DNA of 64,000 nucleotides. Source: Flaccisagitta enflata. Taxonomy: Eukaryota; Chaetognatha; Sagittoidea; Aphragmophora. The notes under the pieces are model-generated. The model was not told where the DNA came from. It saw nothing but the letters and a program-made list of their open reading frames with translations, and did not search any database. Both the position numbers and the translations under genes were made by a program. The DNA lies in NCBI GenBank assembly GCA_965153355.1, contig OZ231126.1, positions 13,454,001 through 13,518,000 on the forward strand, given 5' to 3'. This document shows, piece after piece, positions 11,872 through 24,020 of this stretch. Position 1 is the first letter of the stretch, and every line of letters begins with the position of its first letter.

Positions 11872-13007
11872 CGAGAGAGAGCGATTATTGGCGAGTATTG
11901 GCCTTCAATCTTACATTTCATACAGTGGGGTTCATGGAATGACGGCCTACACTGGAGGCAGCGATTAAGCATTAAAAATTAATCTATTATATCATGATGC
12001 ATAGTTTGTTTGAAAGATCTTGATGTCTTGTTGTCCCTGAGTTTAAAATAAAACAGAAAAACGAGGTTACGTTTATCACTGAAAGCAAGTGGAAAACCCC
12101 CTAGATTCGAACCCGTGACCGACAGAAGAAAATATCTTCCGCGGTCGGGCACGCTAACCATTATGCTAGCGGGCCGGGCCGGTGCGCCGTAAATTCTTAT
12201 AGGTTTAAAATCTTACGTTGACTTAGTCAACTGAGTTTCTGAAAACGATTTTCGAACGATTCAATTCCGAATCATTTTGATCACTCACAAGAGGCAGAAA
12301 CAAAACCGATCTCCACATTCATACTCTCGACCAGTTGAAACAAAGCAGAAATAACAAAACCAAGATGAATTCTCGCAGCAGTTCAGCCCGGTGTGCTGGC
12401 GTAATGGTTAGTGTGCGCGACTGCAGATGAAATTTTCTTCTGTCAGTCACGGGTTCAAACCCAGGGGGTTTTCGAATTGTTTTCATTGATGAACGGAATT
12501 ATCTGTATAGGTTTTTTACAAAACTCAGGGACAACTAGACATCAAGAGCTTCACAACAAACTATACATCATGGTATGGGAGACAATTTATGAATACTAAA
12601 TTGCTGCCTCCAGTTTAGGCTGTCATTCCACGAACCCCACTGTATCTGCCAATTCTTCGCAATCTGGTATAGACAATAGTTTCACAAATGCTGTTAACTG
12701 GGGTGTAGCTTACACCAGGGCAGATGGAATGACTATCAGCCCACAAAGTACAAAGTAAAATCGGTGGCAGGGACAAGAAATTTGAACATGTTGGGTGTTT
12801 CTCTTTACCTGCTTTACCACTAGCGACCGAATTTTGCCGGGTTGTAATACACATTAACTTAAACGCAAGCATAAAAATGTGCGAATTTTGCAAAAGTACG
12901 TTATCAGTTTACCTAACGTGATGAGTACTCCATATGTAGATACAAAAACAGTATCTGTCTCTGGTGTTTCCAGACTAACTTGTGAGTCGAAGGAGGCAGG
13001 GGCAAGT

Positions 13008-13046
<39 letters not shown>

Positions 13047-14510
13047 TAAAGTAATGTCTTTCTTGTCCTGGAATGGCTGTAATACACATGTGTGTGACTT
13101 TGAGCTCATCGAAATTACCTTCCAAAAGTGACCCAAGCTGTGACAATAGCGAAAAAGATTGTCGTTGCTTGGAGAACGTTAGCACCAGCCAATGTAGAGC
13201 AAATATAAACCTGAAATTGCAAAGATGGGAAAAATGAAAGTCAGGTTGGTTGAGAGCAAGGATTTCCTTGCATCTTGCTGACGTAGAGGAGTAACAATAT
13301 GTTTCCATGTCAATCCGTCCCTCAGTGCATCTGTCGGTTTGTTGGTTGGTCCATGAGTTATATTCTTAGCTTTTCATAGTATTATTGAGAATGATCATAA
13401 TCGATTAATGTTCAGATCTATATGGGTCATGTGACTGTTGTCCTATTTAGTTTGTTTGAGAGTGATCTTCCGAAATCTAACAAGTCTCCAATGCTACCAA
13501 AAATGGATGAGCAAATTCAGACCTGAAAAGTCAACTGCGGGATGGAGTGAAGCTGAACTTGTAAAAAGTCGAGAATCGTGGCATGTTTGTCTGCGAGAGC
13601 CAGAATGCGATCAGAAACTTGCCCTCGTTCAACAGAGTCAATTAGTTTACAGTAAGCGGTAAAACGAAGGATGGTAGCCGGACCAACGATAATAGACCAA
13701 ATGAGTAAAATAGGCGTACTGCATCTGTAGGAAAGGCGAGATATAACATTGGGTAATGAGTTGTTTCTGTGCTGGAATGGGCTAAAGATAACCACGAGAA
13801 AGAACGCCTCTTACTTAGGCTCAATGGAATTTACCTTATATCCTGAATTGTTTCCCTATGAAGAGGCAACAGTTTGGCCCAAAAATATCCAACGTTAAGA
13901 ATTCTGCAAAACAATAGTGACTCACTGTTATTGAGGTGTGGGTTCATGTTGTGATCTACAGAATCTATGCAGATAACGATTCATTAAACATTTATAAAGC
14001 TTCAATTTCTGTGCATATTATGATTTAACGGTATCTAGGCAGATCATGACTCTTGAAACATTAATCAGGTTTGTGTAAGGAACAATTCATAAGTCAATGC
14101 CTAAGCCGAAGTATGACCTAATCGCCCATTGCTAAATTCATCTCATTTGAAACTTTATATCTGCGTTCTCATTGTTATAAAAGATATGATTTCTATTTGT
14201 AGTCAATAAATCAATCAATCAGTCAATCAATTAATCAATTAATCAATCAATCAACAGAGATGCTCACTGACTTTGGTTCTAAATTCTAAATCTACCTCAC
14301 AAAGACGGGAAAGACGATGGTCCATTGTGCCCAAGTGATGGGAGACCCCGCTGAAATGTATTGATGCGCCAAAAGAATGTCAAATAGAAAATGAAGGAAA
14401 AAAAGCGAAGCAGAAGACAAAATAGCAACGAATCTGCGGGTGACGAGTTGAGAGCAGAAAGGCGGACGTGGCTCCACTAAGTGCAAAGTGTCGTAGTTTT
14501 CATCGTTCAT
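11543..14510 (-). CDS. XK-related membrane protein, incomplete model
   Basis: Three exons join in phase: 14510-14296, 13724-13523 and 13210-13119. The first starts MNDENYDTLHLV and contains a first membrane helix with FLFDILLAHQY, resembling the XK-family D-x-x-x-A-x-x-Y pattern. The second contains IVGPATILR and DKHATILDFLQ. Across the junction the protein reads HSIPQLTFQVYICS, which matches the family's E/H-S-x-PQL-x-LQ-x-YI signature. A fourth exon probably lies at about 11803-11543 (RWRHAIAQTVLF, then MTWFTVATRQ), ending at a cgag/gtattg donor, but its phase does not fit directly, so at least one exon is missing from this model. XK-related proteins are multi-pass membrane proteins; some are caspase-activated lipid scramblases, and others are linked to XK and VPS13. 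Family assignment rests on motifs by eye. Confidence 0.65.
11812..11882. repeat. (GA)n microsatellite
   Basis: About 70 bp of GA lying immediately outside the splice acceptor proposed at 11804. A polypyrimidine run on the coding strand could serve as the intron tract. Confidence 0.9.
11921..12180 (-). mobile_element. tRNA-derived SINE, copy A
   Basis: On the minus strand the element starts gcccgctagcataatggtta, which fits an RNA polymerase III A box, and about 50 bp on has gggttcgaatc, which fits a B box. The body ends gaaccccactgta. About 260 bp. It sits head to head with copy B, so the pair can form a large hairpin. Confidence 0.8.
12385..12644 (+). mobile_element. tRNA-derived SINE, copy B
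   Basis: Starts gcccggtgtgctggcgtaat, has the B-box-like cgggttcaaaccc, and ends cgaaccccactgta. It matches copy A through the tRNA head and a shared tail (ctgcctccagt). The two heads face each other across about 200 bp. Confidence 0.8.
13013..13042. repeat. short (GA)n microsatellite
   Basis: About 30 bp of GA in the intron following the 13210-13119 exon of the XK-related gene. Confidence 0.9.
14210..14252. repeat. (AATC)n microsatellite
   Basis: Tandem aatc units with a few substitutions, close to the first XK-related exon donor at 14295. Confidence 0.85.
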
Positions 14511-14734
14511 TTTCGTTGTTTTGAGTCAAAAGAGCATCGCTTTTACGTTTAACTGTTTACGCTCTGCAGAGAAGGCAAAGCGCACAAGATAGAGGAACGG
14601 TGAAAACTCGTGAATCTGTGGGATTGATACATGATTAGCTTATGGTAACATGGGCTTAGGTGTAGAAGCCGGCCGGACATACGTAAGCACATATAATAGG
14701 ATTTTTTTTCCTGCGACACTGCCTCGACATACAA

Positions 14735-14890
14735 TTATTACAGCTAACTCTGACCCTACCCTTTAACCTTACCCCACCTCTACCCCCAAACCCACTCCTA
14801 CCCCTAAACCCACTCCAACCCCTGAACCCACCCCTACCCCTAAACCCAACCCTACCCCTAAACCCAACCCTAACGTTATAACCATGCCAA
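14735..14890. repeat. telomere-like minisatellite, left member of an inverted pair
   Basis: Degenerate repeats of cctaaaccc and cctacccc type, followed by ccatgccaaagaaaaaaatt. The mirror-image arrangement occurs at 15625-15842, so the arrays are probably part of one mobile or amplified unit rather than a telomere. Confidence 0.7.
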
Positions 14891-15624
14891 AGAAAAAAAT
14901 TGCACACTTACCTTTAAACACACGCCCCATCGCTCTCCGTATAGTAAACTATAAAAAATCAGTGACTGTTAGAAAGATATTCAAAAATTCTTTAAAACTA
15001 GACCAAGCAGAATGTTGTAGCTTTTTTGTTTTGAAATGACAACTAAATGAAGTTAATAACTCCACTTCCCTCAAACGAAATCAATCAATCATAAGAATTT
15101 TCCTCTTTTACATATGTATCAATGTAAATACTGACCTAAATTCAAAAAAATTCATGAGGAAAAAAAAAATATAGAAAATTGTCTTCAAAATGGCGCCAAG
15201 CAGAAATTTGTAACTTAATCCATTTAGAAGTTATGATTAAATGTAAGTGAATGGTACATTTCAAAGGGATGTGTGAAATCGCTCTTTCTGGCAGTAAGCA
15301 TATCATTGTAGTTTCTAAAGTTTTTGAGCTACAACGCTCTGACACCACTCAATTGATTGATTTTTTTAAGCTCTTTAAATGCTCACTGATTTTTATACAG
15401 TTGAGCTTCGCTAGAGCGCATGTCAAGGGACTGAGCAAAACCATGCTTTATAGTGAAGCTGCCCTATTGCCAACATAGAAATAACTACAAAAAATTTCAT
15501 CGGACTACAAGTTATATGCCTTATAGGCGGGCATGCCTTATTAGCGGGTGCCTTCTAGTGAAGCTCCACTGTAGTTTCACCTCCTATGAACGAACCAAGA
15601 GTCGTCAAAAATTTGTGCAATTTT

Positions 15625-15842
15625 TTTTTTTTTGGCATGGTTACCCCTGAACCCGACCCTTCCCCTAAAACCAACCCTAATCCCAACTCTGCCCCTACAC
15701 CAAACCCTACCCCTAAATCCAACCCTACCCCTAAACCCAACCCTACCCCTTAACCCAACCCTACCCCTCAACCAGACCCTACCCCTAAAACCAACCCTAA
15801 TCCCAACTCTACCCCTAAACCAAACCCTACCCCTAAACCCAC
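15625..15842. repeat. telomere-like minisatellite, right member of the inverted pair
   Basis: Begins with ttttttttttggcatgg, the reverse complement of the border at 14880-14900. Then come about 200 bp of aaccctacccct-type units, with longer duplicated segments (cctaaaaccaaccctaatcc twice). A GGGTTA/GGGCTA-rich fragment at 31322-31400 is similar. Confidence 0.7.
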
Positions 15843-15956
15843 AGAATATTTCGATAAGCTTTGGCTTACCATCATTCAGCTGTGAGACAGAATGAATCTC
15901 AGACAGTGAGACTGAACAAATACACAAAAGCCAAAGCTTATCGAATTATTCTGTGG
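15838..15956. repeat. 119-bp hairpin element
   Basis: Left arm ccacagaatatttcgataag and right arm its near reverse complement, ending attattctgtgg. Arms are about 35 bp with the conserved core aagctttggctt. It abuts the telomere-like array directly. Confidence 0.65.
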
Positions 15957-16078
15957 ATTTTTATTCTGCAGATACATATGTGTACTACCCAAATGAAGAA
16001 TTTATTTCCTCATGATTGGATTATGGTAAACCAATGAAGATTATGGGTAAAAGAGGGTAGTCCATAATTTTTTTTTCT

Positions 16079-16228
16079 TTTTAGTCGCGGACACGCGACT
16101 CTTCACCTTGCTCTGTCGGTCGGTCGGTCCGTCTGTCCGTCCATCATATTTCTGAATTGCGAGCGGATTTTGCACTACTGCTCCTGCCCAATCATCCGCA
16201 ACTGTCCTGCCGTGTATCCGGCCTTGTT
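16079..16228 (-). mobile_element. hairpin-ended short element, copy 2 (short subtype)
   Basis: Starts ttagtcgcggacacgcgact and ends ccggccttgtt. About 150 bp. The hairpin loop is GACA instead of AGC, and part of the middle is absent relative to copy 1; copies at 30926, 54580, 55354 and 56092 share this subtype. Confidence 0.75.
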
Positions 16229-16685
16229 CCTTGCTTCTTTACATCCTTAAAGTTAGGATTGTACGTAACATGATGTTGACAACGAAGTGCGCATTGGCAC
16301 TGGTATTGATCATCAAGTTCTACAGAAACGTGAATTTTGGAGCTAATCCTTGTCAAAGTCATGGCAACTAAAAAAGGCTAAGTTGAAGTTAAACTTTAAC
16401 AATGTCTTTTTTCCATCAGGCTATGCAAAAAATGCATTATGGTACGTATGACGTTATTCAAACCATAAGTAAACCATAAATAGTCCATCGGGTGTCTTCG
16501 GTCCTTGAAGCAGACAAAATGAATAATTGATAGTAGAGTATTATGCCTTGACTTGGAAGCTTGAAAAAAGCAATTTTAAAAAGACAATGTTCGTTCCAAA
16601 TGTTTACTTTCATTAAAAGCGAGCACGTTATTCAAATACACCCAAATACTAGTTTGAATTCAACCGTGTTGAATAAAGCAAAATA

Positions 16686-16687
16686 AT

Positions 16688-16760
<73 letters not shown>
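16686..16760. repeat. (GA)n microsatellite
   Basis: About 75 bp of GA. Confidence 0.95.
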
Positions 16761-16763
<3 letters not shown>

Positions 16764-17390
16764 TTTCTACCAAAGAATATATACAATAAACCAGCTTTCG
16801 TGTTTCTGTTCTGGTTGTCATCGTGTTTGCGTGTCAAGCTATCGTTTGGTAAGTTAAGGTTAAGATAAGTCAGAGTGGATAAAAAAGGTAAGGCTACGCC
16901 GACCCCTGATGATCTGAGGCAAAGGTAAGGAAAGGCTCTATGCTTATAATTCGTTCTAAGCAAGGCTGCCTCGACCCCCAGATGATCTAAGGCAAGGCTC
17001 TCTTGGTCTATTTCGATAAAAAGAAAAAGAGAAAGCTAAGGCTCTAGGGTAGTTAAAGGAAAATTGAACGAGATTCGAAAAGAAATTGAGGACATTTTTA
17101 GGACGAAAGGACTTTTTGTCGGTTGAAAGAATGAGGCTAACCATCGATATGTAAGACAAGCAAGGCAAGGAAATGGCAAAAAAAAGTAGAAGAGAGTAGG
17201 GAAAGAGAGAGAGAAATCGAGAGCTCCTAAGGTGGTTGAACTGTAGTGAGGGGTAAAAGGACGGAAACAGGTTTTTCATAACACGTCGCGGGATTTATAT
17301 TTTAAGTGGGAAAAATCAGTGGACATGATCGGGTATGCTGGTAGGTTGGTAGGAGGGAAAAGGAGAAGTGAGGGGAGAAGAAGTTTAACA
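16761..17390. other. purine-rich intergenic stretch with local duplication
   Basis: Blocks with gatgatctgaggcaa and gatgatctaaggcaa, near 16910 and 16981, are parts of a locally duplicated segment. No gene is seen. Confidence 0.4.
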
Positions 17391-17609
17391 AACAAGGCCG
17401 GATACATGGCTACCCCAGTCGCGTGCGGGTGGGCAGGAGCAGTGCTGGAAAAGGTCAACAGAGCATTTGGGCAGGAGCAGTCGGCTCAAAAAGTTCAAAA
17501 ACGCCAAAAAGTAAAAAGGGGACCGACCAACCGACCGACAGACCGACCGACTAACCAACCGACGGACCGACATAGCGGGGTGTAGAGTCGCGTAGTACGC
17601 GACTAAAAA
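17391..17609 (+). mobile_element. hairpin-ended short element, copy 3
   Basis: Complete: aacaaggccggatacatgg to cgtagtacgcgactaaaaa. The middle holds accgaccaaccgaccgacag-type arrays. The A-rich end runs directly into a (GAA)n array at 17615. Confidence 0.85.
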
Positions 17610-17610
17610 T

Positions 17611-17614
<4 letters not shown>

Positions 17615-17641
<27 letters not shown>

Positions 17642-17716
17642 AGAAGAAGAAGAAGAAAAAGAAGAAGAAGAAGAAGAAGAAGAAGAAGAAGAAGAAGAAG
17701 AAGAAGAAGAAGAAGA
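17615..17716. repeat. (GAA)n microsatellite
   Basis: About 100 bp of GAA/AAG units adjacent to the 3' end of a hairpin-family element. Confidence 0.95.
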
Positions 17717-18194
17717 TTTTTCTCAACTGCAACATAAGATGAGGACATTGCGCAAAAACTAGAAAAGCTATCCAAATTCTGAAAAAAGCTCCTGGAAGAT
17801 GAGAGTTTGCAGTTTATTGTTAGCGAATTTCAGGTACAATTTTCTGAAATTTGATCCAATTTATGCATTATGCATTGAAGGGCAGATTCTGCAAAAAAAA
17901 GGCGATTTTATTACAGTTTTAGTAGAACTATTTTCCACTGAATGCTCTTTTTCCTACATGGTTTGAACCACTAATCCCAGCTTGATTGCAGATGAAAGAT
18001 ATTTTGAAATAGTCTAAGGAGGAAAAGAGAGAAAGAGATATATTCAAAGAGTTTTGATGAAAGGTACCAGTAATGGCGGCTGTCGCCGTGAGGAAAAAAG
18101 TCGTAAGCGTTGGTCTCTTTTCACCAAGCTTTTATCTTTACTCACTGCAAATCTTTTTTTCGATTAGATCAAATCAAGAGCAATTGTATTGATT

Positions 18195-18560
18195 GCACTG
18201 AAAATCAGAGAAAAAAGGACTGAGCCAAATGAGCTAGATGAGCTAAAATGCTCAAAATCACTCAACCAGACAATCGGCTATGCTCACTTACATGCTTTCT
18301 TGTATTTACATGCTCCCATCAAAACATTTATCCCATTAAAAATCAAAAAAGAAAAGACTGAGCTAAATGAGCTAAGTGAGCTAAAATGCTAAAAAACACC
18401 CTCAAAGATGAGCCGTTATGGTCACTGATATGCTTTTTGTATCTGCTTTCTTAAACATGTATAAAAATATCTATTCATTCATCACATTTAAATAAAGAAA
18501 AAAAGAAACTCAGCTAAATGAGCTAAATGAGCTAGAATTCTCCTCACAGATGAGCAGCAA
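18195..18560. repeat. tandem repeat, unit about 150 bp, three copies
   Basis: Each unit contains atgagctaa repeats (such as gagccaaatgagctagatga and gagctaaatgagctaagtga) followed by a tgctca-ta-catgctttct segment. Units begin near 18200, 18340 and 18490. Non-coding. Confidence 0.65.
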
Positions 18561-19289
18561 TGTTCATAAACGTGTTTTGTTATATTTGCACGCTCAAACA
18601 AACATAGATACACTCCTTTTTTGATCCTACTCAAAATCATAAAAAATTGAAAAAAATTCAATTTGCAGTTTTTGTAAATAAATCTTTAAAAATTCATAGC
18701 GCAAAAAATATTTGTCGTAGAGCATTCTGCTTGGCGCCAAATGAAAGAGAATTATCAAATTTACTTACCCTATCAATTTCGTTTGAGGGACCAATCAGCC
18801 GGAAGAGATGCACAACTTCCTCATAAGAAAATGAAAACCCTGTTTCTCTTGAATATGTCAAAAAGTCGAAGACTGACTTTGACTTTTTTCCCGATAAATG
18901 TGGTTTTTTCAGGAAAATCTTTTTCTCAAAATTGACTTTCAGTTCTCAAAATGCACTCAAGATCCAAAATAAGTATGTCTGTTGAGTGTTTACCTAAAAC
19001 CTATTTGAGACCATTGCGGCATCTGTAGATCAAATTATTCAGATATGTGAGCTAATTAAAGAAAAACAGTTCAGCTGACATCTCTACAATTTTTTTCATT
19101 TTTGAGATTGCATAGTTTCATTAAAAAGATATCAAGAAGATCATATCTTTTTCAAAAACATCCTTGAAATCTTTCAGCAAAAAAAAACTGCCAACACCCA
19201 TCCTCCTGGAGTTTCTTTCAGACTTTGGCTAACTTGTTTAGTTTTTGCGTATCATCCTTATCTTATGTGGTAGTTAGGAAAAATCATAC
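18561..19289. other. AT-rich stretch, no gene seen
   Basis: Contains a gcattctgcttggcgcc motif at about 18721-18738 that recurs in diverged form near 15185 (inverted) and 53870, so part of this is an old dispersed repeat. Confidence 0.4.
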
Positions 19290-19373
19290 TGTAGAGGAAG
19301 AAGAAGAGGAAGAAAAATAAAATGAAGAAAAGAAGACGACAAAGTAAAAGAAGAAGAAGAAGAAGAAGAAGAA

Positions 19374-19420
<47 letters not shown>

Positions 19421-19516
19421 AGAAGAAGAAGAAGAAGAAGAAGAAGAAGATGAAGAAGAAGAAGAAGAAGAAGTTGAAGAAAATGAAGAAAAAATGGACA
19501 CAGGGAAAGAAAAAAA

Positions 19517-19580
<64 letters not shown>

Positions 19581-19600
19581 AAAAAAGAAAGAAAGAAATA

Positions 19601-19643
<43 letters not shown>

Positions 19644-19675
19644 CAAGAAAGAAAGCAAGAAAGAAAGAGAAGAAA
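19290..19675. repeat. (GAA)n and (GAAA)n compound microsatellite
   Basis: About 140 bp of GAA, a short break with GAAGAAAATGAAG-type sequence, then about 150 bp of GAAA. Purine-only on the plus strand. Confidence 0.95.
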
Positions 19676-19963
19676 GAATAAAACGAGAACAAAAAAAAAT
19701 CAACAAACAGAGAAAAAGTAGAAGTTCTCTTTTTTCCGCTTGGCTCTCTAAATCCTGAAGATAAAAGTGACTTTAAGCATCGTTTATGCGGACAATCATT
19801 CAATTCAAGCCTTCAGCTTAGCTCAACTCAATGCAGCGCGGTGTGCCATACGTGTAGGAGTAGTTCAGATGAAAATTTTTGTGATCATCATTCAGCAATT
19901 AGGTACACCGACGTTATAGTTATACGATCGTTCCTAGATGGAGTATTCGTGTTTAATGCTGTC

Positions 19964-20429
19964 CAGGGGCCTGTAGAGGCCTGTACACCCTATACAGATT
20001 ATAGGGGCCCGGGCCTCAGGGGGGCCCGGAGGGCCCCTCAATTGTCATAGAAATAAAAAGCTTGTAAAATTCACCCCAATATATTTCGTGCATCACACAT
20101 TTTTTCATGAGTTATAAAAAGGAAAATAAAAGGTTAAAGGGAGAAAAGAAAAAAGAAAAAAAAAAACAGAAAAGAAAAAAAAACCAAGGCCCCTGAGGAA
20201 ATGGTTTACTTTTTTTAAAATACTAAATTTTTTTTCTTTTTTTCTTACAGATCAAAGTACTTAGTTTAACACTTGGATTTTCTTCTCCAAATAAAATCTA
20301 TGGAGACTGAAAAGTAATCCATAAAAAAACTATATGTGCTATCATTTTAGCTGGCAGTTGCGCCAAAACTAAGGGGGGGCCCGGATTTTTTTATTGTATA
20401 GGGGCCCGGAATTTCTCTGCTGGCCCCTG
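19964..20429. mobile_element. hAT-type MITE, 466 bp, with 8-bp target duplication
   Basis: Begins CAGGGGCC and ends GGCCCCTG. The 8-bp atgctgtc is repeated exactly outside both ends (19956-19963 and 20430-20437). A CAGGG-type terminus with an 8-bp duplication is the hAT superfamily signature. Sub-terminal blocks of ggggcccgg recur near both ends. The interior is A/T-rich and has no frame, so it is non-autonomous. A similar gggcccg end fragment lies near 63845-63885. Confidence 0.85.
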
Positions 20430-20566
20430 ATGCTGTCACTTACGTAACACAATTCTCAGTAAAGGAACAGATTAATAAGAACAATGACACAATCTGTTTT
20501 CCCCTTTTCAGCCATTTAACTAGATATCATGATACATTTCGGATCTTTATGTCAACTCTGACCAGA

Positions 20567-20734
20567 CAAATTACTCACTGTGATAGACAGGCGTGACGAA
20601 TTGTCTGTTACACATATGTCAAAACTTTCTCTGAAAGTCTTTATCTTGCGTTTACCCTCCACGTTGACAATATACACAAAAAACCTAACCATTAACATGA
20701 ACACCACCATCTTGTCATTTATGCCCATAATCAT
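20567..20734 (-). CDS. possible first exon of a secreted protein
   Basis: Begins MIMGINDKMVVFMLMVRFFV, which would serve as a signal peptide, and runs to SSRLSIT before a good donor (aca/gtgagt). No following exon was found on the minus strand before the hAT MITE, and no family is recognised. It may be chance. Confidence 0.25.
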
Positions 20735-20844
20735 TCACACTCGCGGGAGACGGAGAAAGAGAGAACGTGACCGGCGAAACTTCTGCCTGCTGGATCTGCT
20801 TTCTGAATCCTCACAATCACGGAACAAGTAGCGCGAGGTTACAT

Positions 20845-21105
20845 AATTGATGCGGACAAGTGGGCAGGGGCACACAACCTCCTCTCCTACCTCCCATCAC
20901 CTCCCCCCTTCGAACCTCTCCCGAACCCCCCCCCCCCTACAAACATACACACACTGTATCTTTAAAATAAAACGCAATTCATCTTCAACACTTTCCAACT
21001 TAAGCGTGATCAATGGACTGACAGTCCATTGGACAGATGGACCAACATACGGACCAACGAACTGATAAAGCCTCTTATATAGCCGCCAGTCCGCGACTTA
21101 AAAAA
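20845..21105 (+). repeat. diverged repeat related to the hairpin family
   Basis: Shows ggacaagtgggcaggggca near the start and ggacagatggaccaacatac, then ccgccagtccgcgacttaaa, at the end. A similar long variant lies at 53510-53702. Conserved termini are weak. Confidence 0.5.
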
Positions 21106-21161
21106 AAAAAGAGCTTTGAATGTGGAAATCGGCGGCCTCTTAAGGCGAGGAGCGATTCGGG

Positions 21162-21347
<186 letters not shown>

Positions 21348-21544
21348 GCGTAATTGCTAATAATGGCCGCAATGAAAACAAAAGAACAACTTTCAAACGA
21401 CCATCAGAATCGCCGAAAAAGCCTCGAAGAGCTGAATAGTTTCCTCTTCTCTCTTTTCTTTGGAGAAACAGCGAAAATGCAACTAGGCAAGTGATGTTTA
21501 GTAGTCAACGCATGCTTGCGGAACGAGCTCACTTCCTCACACTC

Positions 21545-21813
<269 letters not shown>

Positions 21814-21839
21814 ACTTTCCATACCAACATTTACCCATC

Positions 21840-24000
21840 TAAACGCATTCATCCATTCATGCACAGAAGAGCAATTTTTGATGTTTCCTTTTGATGGAAT
21901 TGACATCAGAATCATCACGAACAAACTTGATGGTGTTTTCCATGCAGAAAAACTGCATAAAGCAAACACTCGATTGGTCTATTGCGTTGGAAACAGTAAT
22001 AGATATCAGAGGGTGTTCATTATCCTAACATTATCAACCTTCTTGTCTTATTATACAAATTGTATGATTCTAATTGGAAAAATAAAAGTGTGGACGAATT
22101 AGATCTATGGTTGATTCGTTGCCATACTCTATATTTACAGCACATATACGTCTATTTCGAAAATGGTGTTTTGAACATGAACATGTTTTTAATACGCAAA
22201 AAAGGAAGCAGCAGGACAATGTGAAATGACAGACAGTAAACAAATAGTAGGACACATCAGAGGCCAATAATATGATTTTCTTATGAGTTATGAGTCAGTG
22301 CTTCGGCAGAAATTTTTGGGTGCGGTTACAAAAAAATGCTTTGTGTGAAAATTTGATATCTATTCAGACGAGTAAATATACATTTTGACATGAGCAAAAA
22401 GCGAAAGCAAAAAAAGTGAAAGTTACAGGTTAATTCCGCGCATCGGGGTCCGCCCAAAAAACCCTGAGTCTCCACCATTGTAGAAGTGTCATCGCTCCTG
22501 CTGCTGCATTGAGTAAGGTCACAAAGGCTGGGTGACATACCTAACTACCTGGTGCGCCATACCAAACCAATTTTTGCTCCTCCAACTGTCCCTATGGGGT
22601 CCAAAACAGGGGTAGAAGGGCCTTTTTTGGCCTGTCCCGATTTTGTCCCTGTAAGCAAAAAGCTAGTTTAAGCAATCAAAAAATGTCAAGCAGAGTCATC
22701 CAATAGCTTGTAAGCCATCCCTATCCATCTATTGATATGTGCAAAAAATTTGAACTCAATAATTCAACTGTAAGACGAGAAAAATGACTTCAAATTATAA
22801 TACTCTTCCCCTTCATTTTTCTGTTATTTTTTTCTCAAAATGAGATAAGCTGACAGTTTTTTTTTGTAAGCCTATGATTGTTCAAACATTAAGCATTTTT
22901 TCTTTTGTCATTGCATTAACAACTAGTTGAACGACATTTCCTCCAAATTTCAAGGATTTTTTCCATTTCATTTTGGAGAAATCAACATTTTCCTAGAGCG
23001 TTACAATTCAAAGGTGCTCCTTGTTGGTAGTGTCACACTTGCGTCACACTATGATTCATACTCTGTCAAGGCATAGTAACATGATGAACGGAAAATTCAT
23101 CTACATGATGAGAAAGATTGTGAAATTCTGTACCTACATCCAAAATTTCAAGCCTTAACTCTAATTCGTTTGGTCACAATGAAATTACCAAGTTGATCAG
23201 TACTGAAATAGGGAGTGAATTGTAACGCTCGCCGACGAAGCCTCGTAGTTAATTCTTTGTTTCCACACAGCGCTTCTCACACAAAGGCGCGATGCTTTTG
23301 TGCCTCAATTTAGTAAAATTTCTTAAAATTCAAATTGGCTTATCCCAAAAACTATTTGAGCTAGCCCAATGAAATTTGGCATGGTTGTTACCTAGATCAA
23401 GAGGGTTCTTCACCTATATTCTGGTGTGTCTTAAAAAATGCCGAGGAGTCCCGACAGACCAACCAACCTACCAGAAAAAAAATTGAAAAAACGGCATAAC
23501 TTTTGAAATAATCGTCCGATCTGGTTGAAATTTTGCATGAAGCTTCCGTTAAAGATGCCTCGTCACTGGCATGAAACAGAGCTTGGCAAAAAAATTTTTT
23601 CCTCCAACAGCCCACCCAGCCAGAAATGGTACTTATAGAGATTTTTTCAAAAAACTCAAAATTTTTTTTGAAAATTCGGAAACATGATCATACATGATTG
23701 CTTGAACATATTCATCAAAAATTTGACTGTCATATTGATTTCTTCATTGTATTTAACTAAATTTATTATTAGTACGCTTGCAAAAAAATGTATAATTAGG
23801 CCTAATTTGTATGAAAAAAGAGCTTAGGTAAGAAAATCCAAGTATCAATTCATACATGATATAAGGTTAGCTACATGATGATGTATGGTTTTGTTCAATT
23901 TTCAACATTTCAAAATTGATGGATTTCACTCTGTCCACGGACCCTTTTCCATGACATTAACCTACACATTGTACACAATTCTTTTCTTAAATGTTATATA
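21840..24000. other. gene-poor stretch
   Basis: A small minus-strand frame at 22326-22538 (starts MSPSLCDLTQCSSRSDDTST) is the only candidate and has no recognised domain. The 23300-23650 part contains diverged repeat sequence. I see no gene I can defend. Confidence 0.4.
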
Positions 24001-24020
24001 CAGTCAGTGAGGGCTTACAA

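Noticed and set aside
12100-12470. Functional tRNA genes
   Set aside because: The heads have A- and B-box-like sequence but no proper cloverleaf, and both continue into the same SINE body.
14735-15842. True telomere or chromosome end
   Set aside because: Arrays are degenerate, short, inverted to each other and flanked by ordinary DNA.
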